IMG/VR virus record: IMGVR_UViG_3300018055_000006
Coordinates: 1 to 45,558 of that record
Reading direction: 5' to 3' (one strand)
From: a virus
DNA length: 45,558 nucleotides
Numbering within the stretch: position 1 is the stretch's first letter; the number at the start of each line of letters is the position of its first letter. A program made the translations under genes and the position numbers. Below the pieces are notes generated by a model, which did no database searches, was not told where the DNA came from, and saw only the letters and a list, made by a program, of their open reading frames with translations. This document shows positions 6,929-14,228 of this stretch, one piece after another.

Positions 6929-9469
6929 GTGCCCGCCGTTCGAGATCCGACGTCCATCCTCGACGCAGCCCGAAGGGCGGCGCTGGGCTACGCGTCCTCG
7001 ACTGGTTCGAATAACGTCACGGTGCTGATGAAGAGGTCGCAGGCCGAACTGCGGGACCGACTGAAGTCCATTCCCCCTTCGGACCAGACGTTCACGTCGG
7101 TGCAGATGCGGGCGACCCTGAAGCAAATCGAATCCGTGTTGGCGATGACGAAGAGGGGGTTGTTGGGCACGGTCGTGAAGGGGGCGGAAGTCATCGGCGA
7201 GAACAGCGCGGCGGCCACGCTGAAGTATCTAGGCGCGGCAGAGAAGGCGTACGGGGGCGTGGCGGGCGCCGGGCTGGGCATCAACACGGCGAAGGTTATG
7301 GACGTCGCCCTGATGGGCACGAACGCGTCGGTGCTGCGGCGTATCGCGAACGACCCAGCGCACCCAGGGCGACCGGGCGTCATCGATCGATACGGGACCG
7401 GCGTCATCGAACACTTCGAACGGACGTTGCAGACGTCACTCGTGACGGGAACGCCGTGGAATGACGTCCGCCAGCAGTTGGTCGACGGGTCGCCGTTCCT
7501 GCAGTCCGCGCCCCAACATTGGGCGGAACGCATAATCAGGACCGAGTACATGTCGGCCCACAACCAGGCGGGCAACCTGGCGTTGAACCAAATCGACGCC
7601 CAGACGGGCGGTCAGCTGATCCGCATCTTGTGCGCGACATTTGACGACAGGACCGCATCCGATTCATACGCGGTGCACGGTCAGATCCGTCGGATGACGG
7701 AACCGTTCGTGTCTTGGTTCGGCAGTTACATGACCCCGCCGAATCGCCCAAACGACCGCGAGATTATCGTCCCCCATCATCTGGAATGGGCGATCCCGGA
7801 AAATCTAAAACCCAAGACGGACGCGGAAGTGGCGGCCCGCTGGGCGCAGGAGAAACGGAAGGGGTCCCCGCCGTCACGCCCGTTGATGTCGACGATCCCG
7901 ATCGAGCAAATTGGGGTACCGACCCCGGTTGCTCCGGTTGAGAAACCGATCGATCAACAAATCATGGGGGAACCCAAAGCGGCGGCAACGGGGTCGAACC
8001 CGGGTGGTGTGTATCGGGGCACCGATGGGGTCGACCGCTACGTCAAACTGTATTCGGACCCCGTTCAAGCGGTGGGCGAACACTTGGCAAACCGGGTGTA
8101 CGCCGATTTGGGATTGCCCGCGTTGACGAGCCGCGTATTCGAACACGACGGCAAACTGGCGTACGCGTCCAACATGCTGCCCGGGACGAAGACGATCGGC
8201 GAAGTCGGCATCACGCCCGCGTTGGCCAATCGGGTATTGGACGGGTTCGTTGGGGATCTGTTGACGGCCAATTGGGACGCGGCCGGAATGCATTTGGACA
8301 ACATTGTCGTGACGCCAGCGGGCGAACCGATTCGGATCGACAACGGGGGGACGTTCCTCAGTCGGGCTATGGGGGGACGTAAGCCACTAGCGTCGCTGAA
8401 CACATTGACCGAGTGGGACAATCTGTTCGACGAGCATATCAATCCGTCGTACGCCAAGTTGGCAAAGGCGGCCGGTGTGTCGTCGGCGTCCGACATGCTG
8501 CCCCGGATTGAAGAGCAACTGGCGAACGCACGCGCGGTTGCGAAATCGGCGGGTGGTTGGAAAGCGTACGTTCAGCAACACGCCCCCCAACTGAGTCCGA
8601 AGGATGCGGATGCGATTGCCGAAATGCTCGAATCACGGGAATCCGCTATCCAAAAGAAACTTGGTGAGGCCAAGGCTAAGGCCGATCTAGAGGCTAAGAT
8701 CAAGGCCGAATTGGAAGCCAAGGCTGTGGCATTGGCCAAGTTGGAGGCTAAGGCAGCAGCCAAACGGGCAAACAAGTTGGACTTGTCCAACATCAATACG
8801 TTGCCGTCCGAAGAAGTACCCGACTTCTTCGGTACCAATGTGGGCATCAAACCACTGAAAATGGTAGAGGATAACCGTCACGTTTTGGACGCTTCTTTGC
8901 AAAGTCACGAAAGGGCTGCCATAGCGGCGTTTACGGGAACGCATTACGACGATATCCGGACTGCGGCCAGTCAGACCAAAGCGCAATACGAAGCATCGAC
9001 TCGTGGTCTACCGTACAATCGAGCGAAGGAATACGCGGACGATTTGAGTCGCGTGCTGAAGAAGAAGCCTAATGCCGGGGACCGTCTCGAATCTCAGATT
9101 TCGGAGATGTATCGTGGTTTGAAACAGTTGTCGGAAACCGACTTCGTGAGCCTGATCAACGCGAAGACGATCGTATTTGACGCTCCGACCAGTACGTCGT
9201 ATTCGGCCATGGTTTCAAATGGGTTTTACGGGTCTGGTAAATCGGTGATGTTCCGAATCAAACCCCTACCCGACACAGCGGGCGTCATGATCGCCGGTGT
9301 GTCGAATCACCAATCGGAACACGAAATATTGTTCGGGAACAATACGAAATTCAAGGTGACGAAGGTCGTGCGAGACGCTGGCAAGGCAACCGGTGTGGTG
9401 ATGTACTTGGAAGAATTGCCGCCTAAATCGAGCAAATCGAATCCCCGTCCTCGTCGATCCAAGACTTGA
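6929..9469 (+). CDS. MuF-like minor head protein fused to kinase-like and ADP-ribosyltransferase domains
   Basis: The 846-residue product has three parts. Residues 1-290 are a MuF/SPP1 gp7-like head domain: R-T-E at 204-206 and C-x3-D-D-R-T at 235-242 with H-G at 251-252. Residues about 359-570 resemble a HipA/PI3K-like kinase core: a D-R-Y-V-K strand, the loop N448-W-D-x4-H-L-D-N458 and D471-N-G-G. A Lys-Ala-Glu helix linker spans 574-616. Residues about 617-846 look like an R-S-E class ADP-ribosyltransferase: Y-R729-G-L, the T-S-T-S motif at 754-757 and E797-x-E799. MuF proteins sit in the capsid and may leave with the DNA, so the toxin domains are probably injected effectors, in the manner of T4 Alt. 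Targets are unknown. The 3' end overlaps a minus-strand gene. Confidence 0.85.
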   Translation: MPAVRDPTSILDAARRAALGYASSTGSNNVTVLMKRSQAELRDRLKSIPPSDQTFTSVQMRATLKQIESVLAMTKRGLLGTVVKGAEVIGENSAAATLKYLGAAEKAYGGVAGAGLGINTAKVMDVALMGTNASVLRRIANDPAHPGRPGVIDRYGTGVIEHFERTLQTSLVTGTPWNDVRQQLVDGSPFLQSAPQHWAERIIRTEYMSAHNQAGNLALNQIDAQTGGQLIRILCATFDDRTASDSYAVHGQIRRMTEPFVSWFGSYMTPPNRPNDREIIVPHHLEWAIPENLKPKTDAEVAARWAQEKRKGSPPSRPLMSTIPIEQIGVPTPVAPVEKPIDQQIMGEPKAAATGSNPGGVYRGTDGVDRYVKLYSDPVQAVGEHLANRVYADLGLPALTSRVFEHDGKLAYASNMLPGTKTIGEVGITPALANRVLDGFVGDLLTANWDAAGMHLDNIVVTPAGEPIRIDNGGTFLSRAMGGRKPLASLNTLTEWDNLFDEHINPSYAKLAKAAGVSSASDMLPRIEEQLANARAVAKSAGGWKAYVQQHAPQLSPKDADAIAEMLESRESAIQKKLGEAKAKADLEAKIKAELEAKAVALAKLEAKAAAKRANKLDLSNINTLPSEEVPDFFGTNVGIKPLKMVEDNRHVLDASLQSHERAAIAAFTGTHYDDIRTAASQTKAQYEASTRGLPYNRAKEYADDLSRVLKKKPNAGDRLESQISEMYRGLKQLSETDFVSLINAKTIVFDAPTSTSYSAMVSNGFYGSGKSVMFRIKPLPDTAGVMIAGVSNHQSEHEILFGNNTKFKVTKVVRDAGKATGVVMYLEELPPKSSKSNPRPRRSKT

Positions 9470-9713
9470 TATCCCCGTTGGCGACCGGCGTGAAGAAGCG
9501 ATACGGCCGAATGATGTCACCGTTCGACATTTCGATCGTGATGTTCAGCATGTCGGCCCTCGTATAGTGGTCAGCCGCGGAGTGAACGTCGTCCTCCGTC
9601 ATGTCGATGTGTTCGGGGTTTCCTGATTTGTCGATACGGTCGAGCCAACCACGGACGAAAGTAGGCGGCCGGGTTTGACCTGGTGTTGACGGGTCGGGGA
9701 TCGGGTTTGCCAT
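9423..9713 (-). CDS. Small hypothetical protein on the minus strand
   Basis: The product has 96 residues and is convergent with the MuF fusion, overlapping its last 47 bases. The protein has a Pro-rich start, a central acidic helix and a strand pair (IEMSNGDIIRPYRF). No family is recognised. A minus-strand CATAGT box six bases before the ATG supports expression. Because it lies next to a toxin-domain gene one may think of immunity, but head-borne toxins act in the new host, so this is only a guess. Confidence 0.6.
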   Translation of the reverse strand: MANPIPDPSTPGQTRPPTFVRGWLDRIDKSGNPEHIDMTEDDVHSAADHYTRADMLNITIEMSNGDIIRPYRFFTPVANGDIKSWIDEDGDSICSI

Positions 9714-9719
9714 GCCATG

Positions 9720-9725
9720 ACTATG
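9720..9725 (-). promoter_or_regulatory. Minus-strand -10 box CATAGT
   Basis: Read on the minus strand, GACGTCATAGT is followed by six bases and the ATG at 9713. It stands back to back with the + strand box at 9743, the two about 20 bases apart, so one regulator could control both. Confidence 0.55.
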
Positions 9726-9742
9726 ACGTCAGTGACGCGCCA

Positions 9743-9748
9743 TAGTTT
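9743..9748 (+). promoter_or_regulatory. -10 box TAGTTT in GCGCCATAGTTT
   Basis: TAGTTT ends six bases before ATG 9755. The overlapping CATAGT would place the spacing at eight. Confidence 0.6.
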
Positions 9749-9754
9749 AGGGGT

Positions 9755-10117
9755 ATGTGGATGATTACAGATTTTGGGTTTTTTTCGGTCGTTGCGTCGG
9801 ATCCGGATCCGGCGATGTTGGTAGTACGGGGGCGCGTGCTGGGAGATCTCGAGGGATTCGTACGCAAACTCGGGGATCCGGTCAAAATCATACATACACC
9901 GACAGCGGATTATCGTTATCGCGTGGTAGTGTCCCGGGAGGCCGTTGCTAGCGTGTTCTACGATTCGATCGTCGATATCGATTACCCGAATTTCAAAGAC
10001 AATGTTGAACGAATACAAGGGAGTTGGCGCCACGACATCTACGCGACGGTCTGGGTCGCGTTGCGTCAGTTGTGCATCCGCAAACCCGACGTCGGATCGA
10101 TCCGACGTCGGTGGTGA
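9755..10117 (+). CDS. Conserved hypothetical protein (M-W-x3-F-GFFSVV type)
   Basis: The 120-residue product begins MWMITDFGFFSVV and has the segments ADYRYRVVV, DIDYPNFKD and HDIYATVW. I remember this pattern from a widespread family of small bacterial and phage proteins with no known function, in which the same three segments are conserved. The family is normally soluble and of about this length. The last ten codons contain palindrome copy 2, which adds the residues DVGSIRR; this tail is probably a by-product of the DNA element. Confidence 0.75.
   Translation: MWMITDFGFFSVVASDPDPAMLVVRGRVLGDLEGFVRKLGDPVKIIHTPTADYRYRVVVSREAVASVFYDSIVDIDYPNFKDNVERIQGSWRHDIYATVWVALRQLCIRKPDVGSIRRRW
10088..10109. 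repeat. Palindrome copy 2, inside the end of a gene
   Basis: The same 22-bp palindrome lies within the last codons of the gene ending at 10117. A TG-A-TACCAA box follows eight bases later (10115-10123), the usual spacing, but no long reading frame starts there; a better box at 10154 serves the next gene. Confidence 0.9.
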
Positions 10118-10153
10118 TACCAAACTGCGGTTGTGACGCCCTGATTCGTCTGG

Positions 10154-10159
10154 TACCTT
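10154..10159 (+). promoter_or_regulatory. Extended -10 box TGGTACCTT
   Basis: TG-G-TACCTT ends seven bases before ATG 10167. Confidence 0.6.
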
Positions 10160-10166
10160 CGGGGGC

Positions 10167-10424
10167 ATGGACCGACCGGCAGCCCCCCATCATCCATTCA
10201 GGCTGGATCAACCTTTACCGATCGTTCGGGGTACGGACGGGCGATTCCAAGAGGCGAAGGCCCCAACCGCTGGGCCTCCGAATCCGTTGACAGTCGAAGC
10301 GTCTGGTGGGACCCCGCAGGCGTGGGCGCCTGGGATCGGTCAGAACACAGCGCCAACCAAGTCGACGTCGGTGCCTTGGCCACCGGCAAACCCCGGTGTC
10401 AAACCGTTCAAGGTCGGACCGTAA
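10167..10424 (+). CDS. Pro-rich small protein
   Basis: The 85-residue product is rich in Pro, Gly, Ala and Thr and looks mostly disordered. No domain is recognised. The start is set by a leaderless promoter. It stands before another low-complexity gene that has a Shine-Dalgarno site, so both could be virion peptides or linkers. Function unknown. Confidence 0.6.
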   Translation: MDRPAAPHHPFRLDQPLPIVRGTDGRFQEAKAPTAGPPNPLTVEASGGTPQAWAPGIGQNTAPTKSTSVPWPPANPGVKPFKVGP

Positions 10425-10445
10425 CCCCCGACCATAGGAGAAGCG

Positions 10446-10757
10446 ATGCAAACTGGTGACAAGTCCGGCGACGGGCGCACAAGCCCATTCGGCGGCGGCA
10501 ACGGAGGAAAGGGTATCGGTGGCAATATGGGTGGCAACAACTTCATCACGAATCCAGGCGGGACCCCGAGCGGACCGAAGACGCTCCCCGACATGGTGAA
10601 CAACAGTCGGCCGCAAGCGAAGGCGAAGCCCGACATCAACACGCAGGACGCAGCCCCCGGTGGCGTCCTTCCCCCGGCGGCACCGCCCAATACCCGTCCA
10701 GGTGGGGTTGGAACTATCGGCAACAGTGCCAAGCCGTTCCGACTCGGTGGTGGATGA
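10446..10757 (+). CDS. Gly/Asn/Pro-rich low-complexity protein
   Basis: The 103-residue product is preceded by AGGAGAAGCG and begins with a Gly-Asn-rich stretch (residues 8-40), followed by Pro-Ala-rich sequence. It is probably disordered. Its last codon overlaps the start of the next gene (ATGA). No family is recognised; a structural or accessory virion role is possible from position. Confidence 0.6.
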   Translation: MQTGDKSGDGRTSPFGGGNGGKGIGGNMGGNNFITNPGGTPSGPKTLPDMVNNSRPQAKAKPDINTQDAAPGGVLPPAAPPNTRPGGVGTIGNSAKPFRLGGG

Positions 10758-11152
10758 TGGGCCAAATCTCGCTAGCGGGCGCAGTTGTCGTAGGACCAGA
10801 CGGATCGACGGTTGCCTTCCCAGGCGCCGAAACGACGATCCCGCTGGTCGCGACAACGTCGGACTATGCTGTCTCCAGTCCTGGACTGATGGCGGTGAAC
10901 AGTCCGGCTTCCTACGTACCGATGGCGGGAATTGGCGACGACGGCCCGGTCACGGCTGGGCGATTCATTTACGTCCGGACTGAATCCGCGTTGCTACTGC
11001 GTCTCACGACGACGAACGAGACGACGGACACCGTTGCGGTTCTACCGGTCGATGGTTTGTTGATCCTAGAATTCTCGGCTGATTCCCCCCTGACGTTCTT
11101 GGAAGTGAAGGGTGTGAGCCGGATCGAATACCTGGTGGCGGGACAGGCCTAA
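10754..11152 (+). CDS. Hypothetical structural protein
   Basis: The 132-residue product has two possible adjacent starts (ATGATG, 10754 and 10757) overlapping the stop of the gene before it. It is rich in Val, Gly, Thr and Ala with alternating hydrophobic residues, a beta sandwich pattern. It stands two genes before the likely scaffold, so a head decoration or fibre role is possible. No family is recognised. Confidence 0.65.
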   Translation: MMGQISLAGAVVVGPDGSTVAFPGAETTIPLVATTSDYAVSSPGLMAVNSPASYVPMAGIGDDGPVTAGRFIYVRTESALLLRLTTTNETTDTVAVLPVDGLLILEFSADSPLTFLEVKGVSRIEYLVAGQA

Positions 11153-11227
11153 CCCGCTGCGTGCCGGCGCTACCGGTTCTCGGCCACGGCTGCCCGTCGT
11201 GGAACTACCGAAGAAGGAGGGCATGTC

Positions 11228-11917
11228 ATGACTGCACCTAAGAACGGTACCCAACGCGCCCAACTCGATTCCTGCAACCCCAACACATTGCCCGATCAGC
11301 TCAAGATGATCGCGCTCGGGTCGCTGTTGCAAGGTCAGATCCCCCAGGTTCGCCGTAAGGTGAATCCGGACGACCTGGGAACCAGCATGTACAACTTGTC
11401 CACGTTGGACGTGTTGGAACTACCAGACGGCGGCGCGGCGTCAGTGGTCCTTCGTGCGACGGTTCGCGCGGGCGGCGTGACGGGCGAACTGACGCCCGTG
11501 GCGTACGGCGCGACCCCAACGACTGGCCAGATCGCGGTAGCGCCGAATGGCGACATCGTGACCCTCGGGACGGACGCCATCACCGACATGGACGTCGTGT
11601 ACGTCCCAGAACGCGGCGACGTCGTAGAATCGGTGATGCCGGTCGTGTCGAACGCGATCGTGATCCCGACGGCCCTAACGAACCGCGGCGTCATCACGCT
11701 GCTCGAAGCTGAGTCTGTCGAAGGAACGCTCGTCAGCAAGTTGCGCGTCTTAGTTCCAGGCGGGTCGGCGACGACCGGCTTGGCAGCCCTGACCGTAGCC
11801 AAGACCAGTATCGCGTTCGCGGCTGCGGACGCTGTGACGCGGGCTCGAGTAAAGCTACTCGTGACGGCGGCCGAGGATCTGTGTACGGTGCTGGAAGCCC
11901 CAGCGTCGACGCTCTAA
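11228..11917 (+). CDS. Putative virion structural protein
   Basis: The 229-residue product has a strong ribosome site (AAGGAGG, seven bases before the ATG). It begins with a helical part (residues 1-45) and continues with an Ala-Val-Gly-Thr beta region that includes the segment YGATPTTGQIAVAPNGDIVTL. I remember similar proteins encoded near the capsid genes of other phages, where they are called structural or decoration proteins. The strong ribosome site suggests high expression. The exact place in the virion is not known. Confidence 0.65.
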   Translation: MTAPKNGTQRAQLDSCNPNTLPDQLKMIALGSLLQGQIPQVRRKVNPDDLGTSMYNLSTLDVLELPDGGAASVVLRATVRAGGVTGELTPVAYGATPTTGQIAVAPNGDIVTLGTDAITDMDVVYVPERGDVVESVMPVVSNAIVIPTALTNRGVITLLEAESVEGTLVSKLRVLVPGGSATTGLAALTVAKTSIAFAAADAVTRARVKLLVTAAEDLCTVLEAPASTL

Positions 11918-11939
11918 GCCCGTAACCTACGGGGGACCG

Positions 11940-11945
11940 TAGACT
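11940..11945 (+). promoter_or_regulatory. -10 box TAGACT before the likely scaffold
   Basis: TAGACT lies 20 bases before ATG 11966 with ACGAGGA in between, so this promoter would give a normal leader with a ribosome site. Confidence 0.4.
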
Positions 11946-11965
11946 GGGCAGGAAAACGAGGAACC

Positions 11966-13081
11966 ATGCCAGGCAACGCATTGCAGACGAATGCCGCAAC
12001 TGCGGCCCCACCCCAACCATCAGCACCCGCAGCTGCCCAACCGGCGCCTGCGGGTGTTCGATCGTCGCTAGGATCCTTCGGGACCAGACTAGCGGCGTCA
12101 CCCCGAGCGCAGAATCCCGGGATCATACCGCAGCAACGCCCAGGCATGCCGCCTGTGGCACCACCGGACGCACCGACAGATGCGGCCCCACCAAGTCCGG
12201 CTGTGATAGCGCCGGCTGTAGCGGCTAGATCCTTGGCGGCGCCAGGCGCAGCACCTACGACGGCGGACGGTGTGGTGACACCTAAGCCGACTGTGCCGGT
12301 ACTCGGAAAGGGTGGGGCGCCTATCCCCGGTGAAGCCGTATCGGATCGTGTAGCGCGGGAACGCAACCGAATCCTGCGTGCCGAATACGGAACGACAGAC
12401 CCGGCGGAAATCGCGAAGATCAAATCCCTACGATTGGCGCAAGCTGACGAATACACGACGTTGAAGAAGCAAAAGGAAGACGCCGATCGATTGGCGATGT
12501 CGGAACAGCAACGTCAAACGGCCGACTTGGAAGCCCTGCGGACGCAGAACGCCGAACTCCAGTCCCGCCTACACGAGATGGAGACGGGGCAGGTCGTCAA
12601 CAGTCAGACGCAGGAATTGACGAAGGTCGCGGGGAAGTACATCGATCCGTCGATGATGGAGTACGCCCTGGGCGACTTCCAACGGTACGTCAACAAGTTG
12701 GACCCGAAAGAAGTGAAGCGGGTCACACCTAGGTCAATCGAACGCTGGTTCGTGAAACTGGCGGAAGAGAAGCCGCGATTCCGAATCGTGCCGGTCGATC
12801 CGAACGCAGGTGTCGATCCGACGTTGGGCACGGCGGCCGTAGGGGTCAAGGGTGTGGATTCCCCAGGTCCGTCACCTGCCACCATCGTGGTACCGAAGAC
12901 GGTTCGGCGCGTGCCGATCACAACGTCGACGGCCCCGAAGGGTGGGGCGCCAAAGCCAGTGCCGAAGAAGCCGGAAGGTGGAACGGTCGCGGGAAAGACG
13001 GTTCGACCCGGAATGCCGAATTCGATGACGAGTCAGGAATTGAAGTCGCACCTGCGGGCGCAAGGACGACAACCCTGGTGA
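11966..13081 (+). CDS. Probable scaffolding protein
   Basis: The 371-residue product has a disordered Ala-Pro-rich N-terminal third (residues 1-115), a helical coiled-coil centre (about 120-215, with Lys, Glu, Gln and repeated Leu) and a basic Pro-Lys-rich C-terminal region ending in a short helix. This composition, its length and its place between portal and coat gene match phage scaffolding proteins, which line the inside of the procapsid and leave before DNA packaging. No protease motif is seen. A capsid-internal or tail protein with a similar composition remains possible. Confidence 0.55.
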   Translation: MPGNALQTNAATAAPPQPSAPAAAQPAPAGVRSSLGSFGTRLAASPRAQNPGIIPQQRPGMPPVAPPDAPTDAAPPSPAVIAPAVAARSLAAPGAAPTTADGVVTPKPTVPVLGKGGAPIPGEAVSDRVARERNRILRAEYGTTDPAEIAKIKSLRLAQADEYTTLKKQKEDADRLAMSEQQRQTADLEALRTQNAELQSRLHEMETGQVVNSQTQELTKVAGKYIDPSMMEYALGDFQRYVNKLDPKEVKRVTPRSIERWFVKLAEEKPRFRIVPVDPNAGVDPTLGTAAVGVKGVDSPGPSPATIVVPKTVRRVPITTSTAPKGGAPKPVPKKPEGGTVAGKTVRPGMPNSMTSQELKSHLRAQGRQPW

Positions 13082-13103
13082 GTGAACGTCTGGGCCCGGT
13101 CTG

Positions 13104-13109
13104 GTAAGG
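13104..13109 (+). promoter_or_regulatory. Extended -10 box TGGTAAGGT
   Basis: TG-G-TAAGGT lies 34 bases before ATG 13144. The same TAAGGT box precedes the paralogous gene at 18061. Confidence 0.5.
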
Positions 13110-13143
13110 TTGACCGGCACAGTCGCCGATTCGATCGGGCCCT

Positions 13144-13782
13144 ATGACGACTTTCTACCTCATCAATCAAATCCGCGTCGGGACCCTGACGAAACTGTGG
13201 CCAGGGACGCAGCACGACGACCGATACGATCCAGTTGATAAGATACGGGCAGCCGGGGGGTGGTTGGTCGCGGCACCGAATCCCGTACTCGAATCGGCAT
13301 CGCAGAAGGCGACGACCGTCTTCCAACACAGCGGCCCGATCGAAGAAGCGGCGGGCATCATGCTCGCCGCGTACGCATCGACGATGGGCGGGTCGGGTCC
13401 GACACCTGTCGACATCATGCAGGCGAACTGCCTGGATACGGACACGGTAGGGGATCTGGTGTACGTCCGGGGCGACAGCATCGCTGGGTTGCTGCAAGTA
13501 GCACGGGCCGACATAGCCGACTTCGCGAAGCTGCCGGCGATTGGTGTGATCCTATCGAAGGCGGCGCCGACTGACTGCATGGTGATTCGAAGGGGGATCG
13601 TTGATGTGGACGGTGTGATGTCGGGTCGGCTGTACTTCGTAGGGGACGACGGACGTCCTACGGCGACGCGACCAGTCGCGATTGGGTTGGGGTACGTGTT
13701 CGTCCAGATCATCGGGTCGGCGTTGGATAGTGCCCACCTGATGTTGAATCCTGAGCTGAACATGACCAAAGTTAGGGCATGA
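13144..13782 (+). CDS. Virion-associated protein with YLINQI module
   Basis: The 212-residue product starts with a module of about 45 residues (T-F-Y-LINQI, L-W-P-G-T, Y-D-P, A-G-G) that is repeated at the start of the protein at 18061. The remaining 165 residues form a beta-rich domain with several Gly and Val strands. The shared module could be a docking domain that brings different C-terminal domains to one site on the virion. No known family is recognised. The gene has an upstream promoter but no clear ribosome site, and overlaps the next gene by four bases. Confidence 0.65.
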   Translation: MTTFYLINQIRVGTLTKLWPGTQHDDRYDPVDKIRAAGGWLVAAPNPVLESASQKATTVFQHSGPIEEAAGIMLAAYASTMGGSGPTPVDIMQANCLDTDTVGDLVYVRGDSIAGLLQVARADIADFAKLPAIGVILSKAAPTDCMVIRRGIVDVDGVMSGRLYFVGDDGRPTATRPVAIGLGYVFVQIIGSALDSAHLMLNPELNMTKVRA

Positions 13783-14213
13783 GAACCAAGCCCAAGACGA
13801 CGCCCGCCCAAGTCACATCCCAACCCGAACCCGTCACCCAGCCGTTGACGACATCCAACAGCGCCGCGCATGTGGGCACGCACATCGGGCCCGTCATGGT
13901 CGACGGGTTCCGGCACTTATCGCCGTTCGACCTGGTGCGGTACGAATTGGCCCAGATGAAGATCGTGGCCGCGTTGCAGGCTGTTGGGCTAAAGAAGGCC
14001 GAATCCGATCAAATCCGCCGTGACTTCGAAGCTAGGATGCGGGATGTCCAACACGACGTTGGGGTGTTGCAAGGGGAGTTGAAGTCGCTGGAAACGACAT
14101 TGCGGGTGCTGCAAGAGGAACTGGCCCAGTTGTACGGACTCGATTTCGCGCAAGTGACCTACGATGACGTAAGTGGTAGGATTTACTTACCAGGCGACCA
14201 GGTATCGAGTTAG
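13779..14213 (+). CDS. Coiled-coil protein
   Basis: The 144-residue product has a Thr/Pro/Gln-rich start (1-35), then a long helix region (about 48-125) with regular Leu and charged residues, which should form a coiled coil, and a short beta end. The start overlaps the stop of the preceding gene. A fibre trimerisation or assembly role is possible from its place before two fibre genes, but no family is recognised. Confidence 0.6.
   Translation: MRTKPKTTPAQVTSQPEPVTQPLTTSNSAAHVGTHIGPVMVDGFRHLSPFDLVRYELAQMKIVAALQAVGLKKAESDQIRRDFEARMRDVQHDVGVLQGELKSLETTLRVLQEELAQLYGLDFAQVTYDDVSGRIYLPGDQVSS
14177..14182 (+). promoter_or_regulatory. Extended -10 box TGGTAGGAT
   Basis: TG-G-TAGGAT lies inside the end of the coiled-coil gene, 46 bases before the fibre ATG 14229, which has its own AAAGGAG ribosome site. 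Confidence 0.45.
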
Positions 14214-14228
14214 CAAAGGAGTATCCAA

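Noticed and set aside
10131-10144. Minigene GTG ACG CCC TGA behind palindrome copy 2
   Set aside because: Its box TACCAA is poor, and the good promoter at 10154 explains the next gene.
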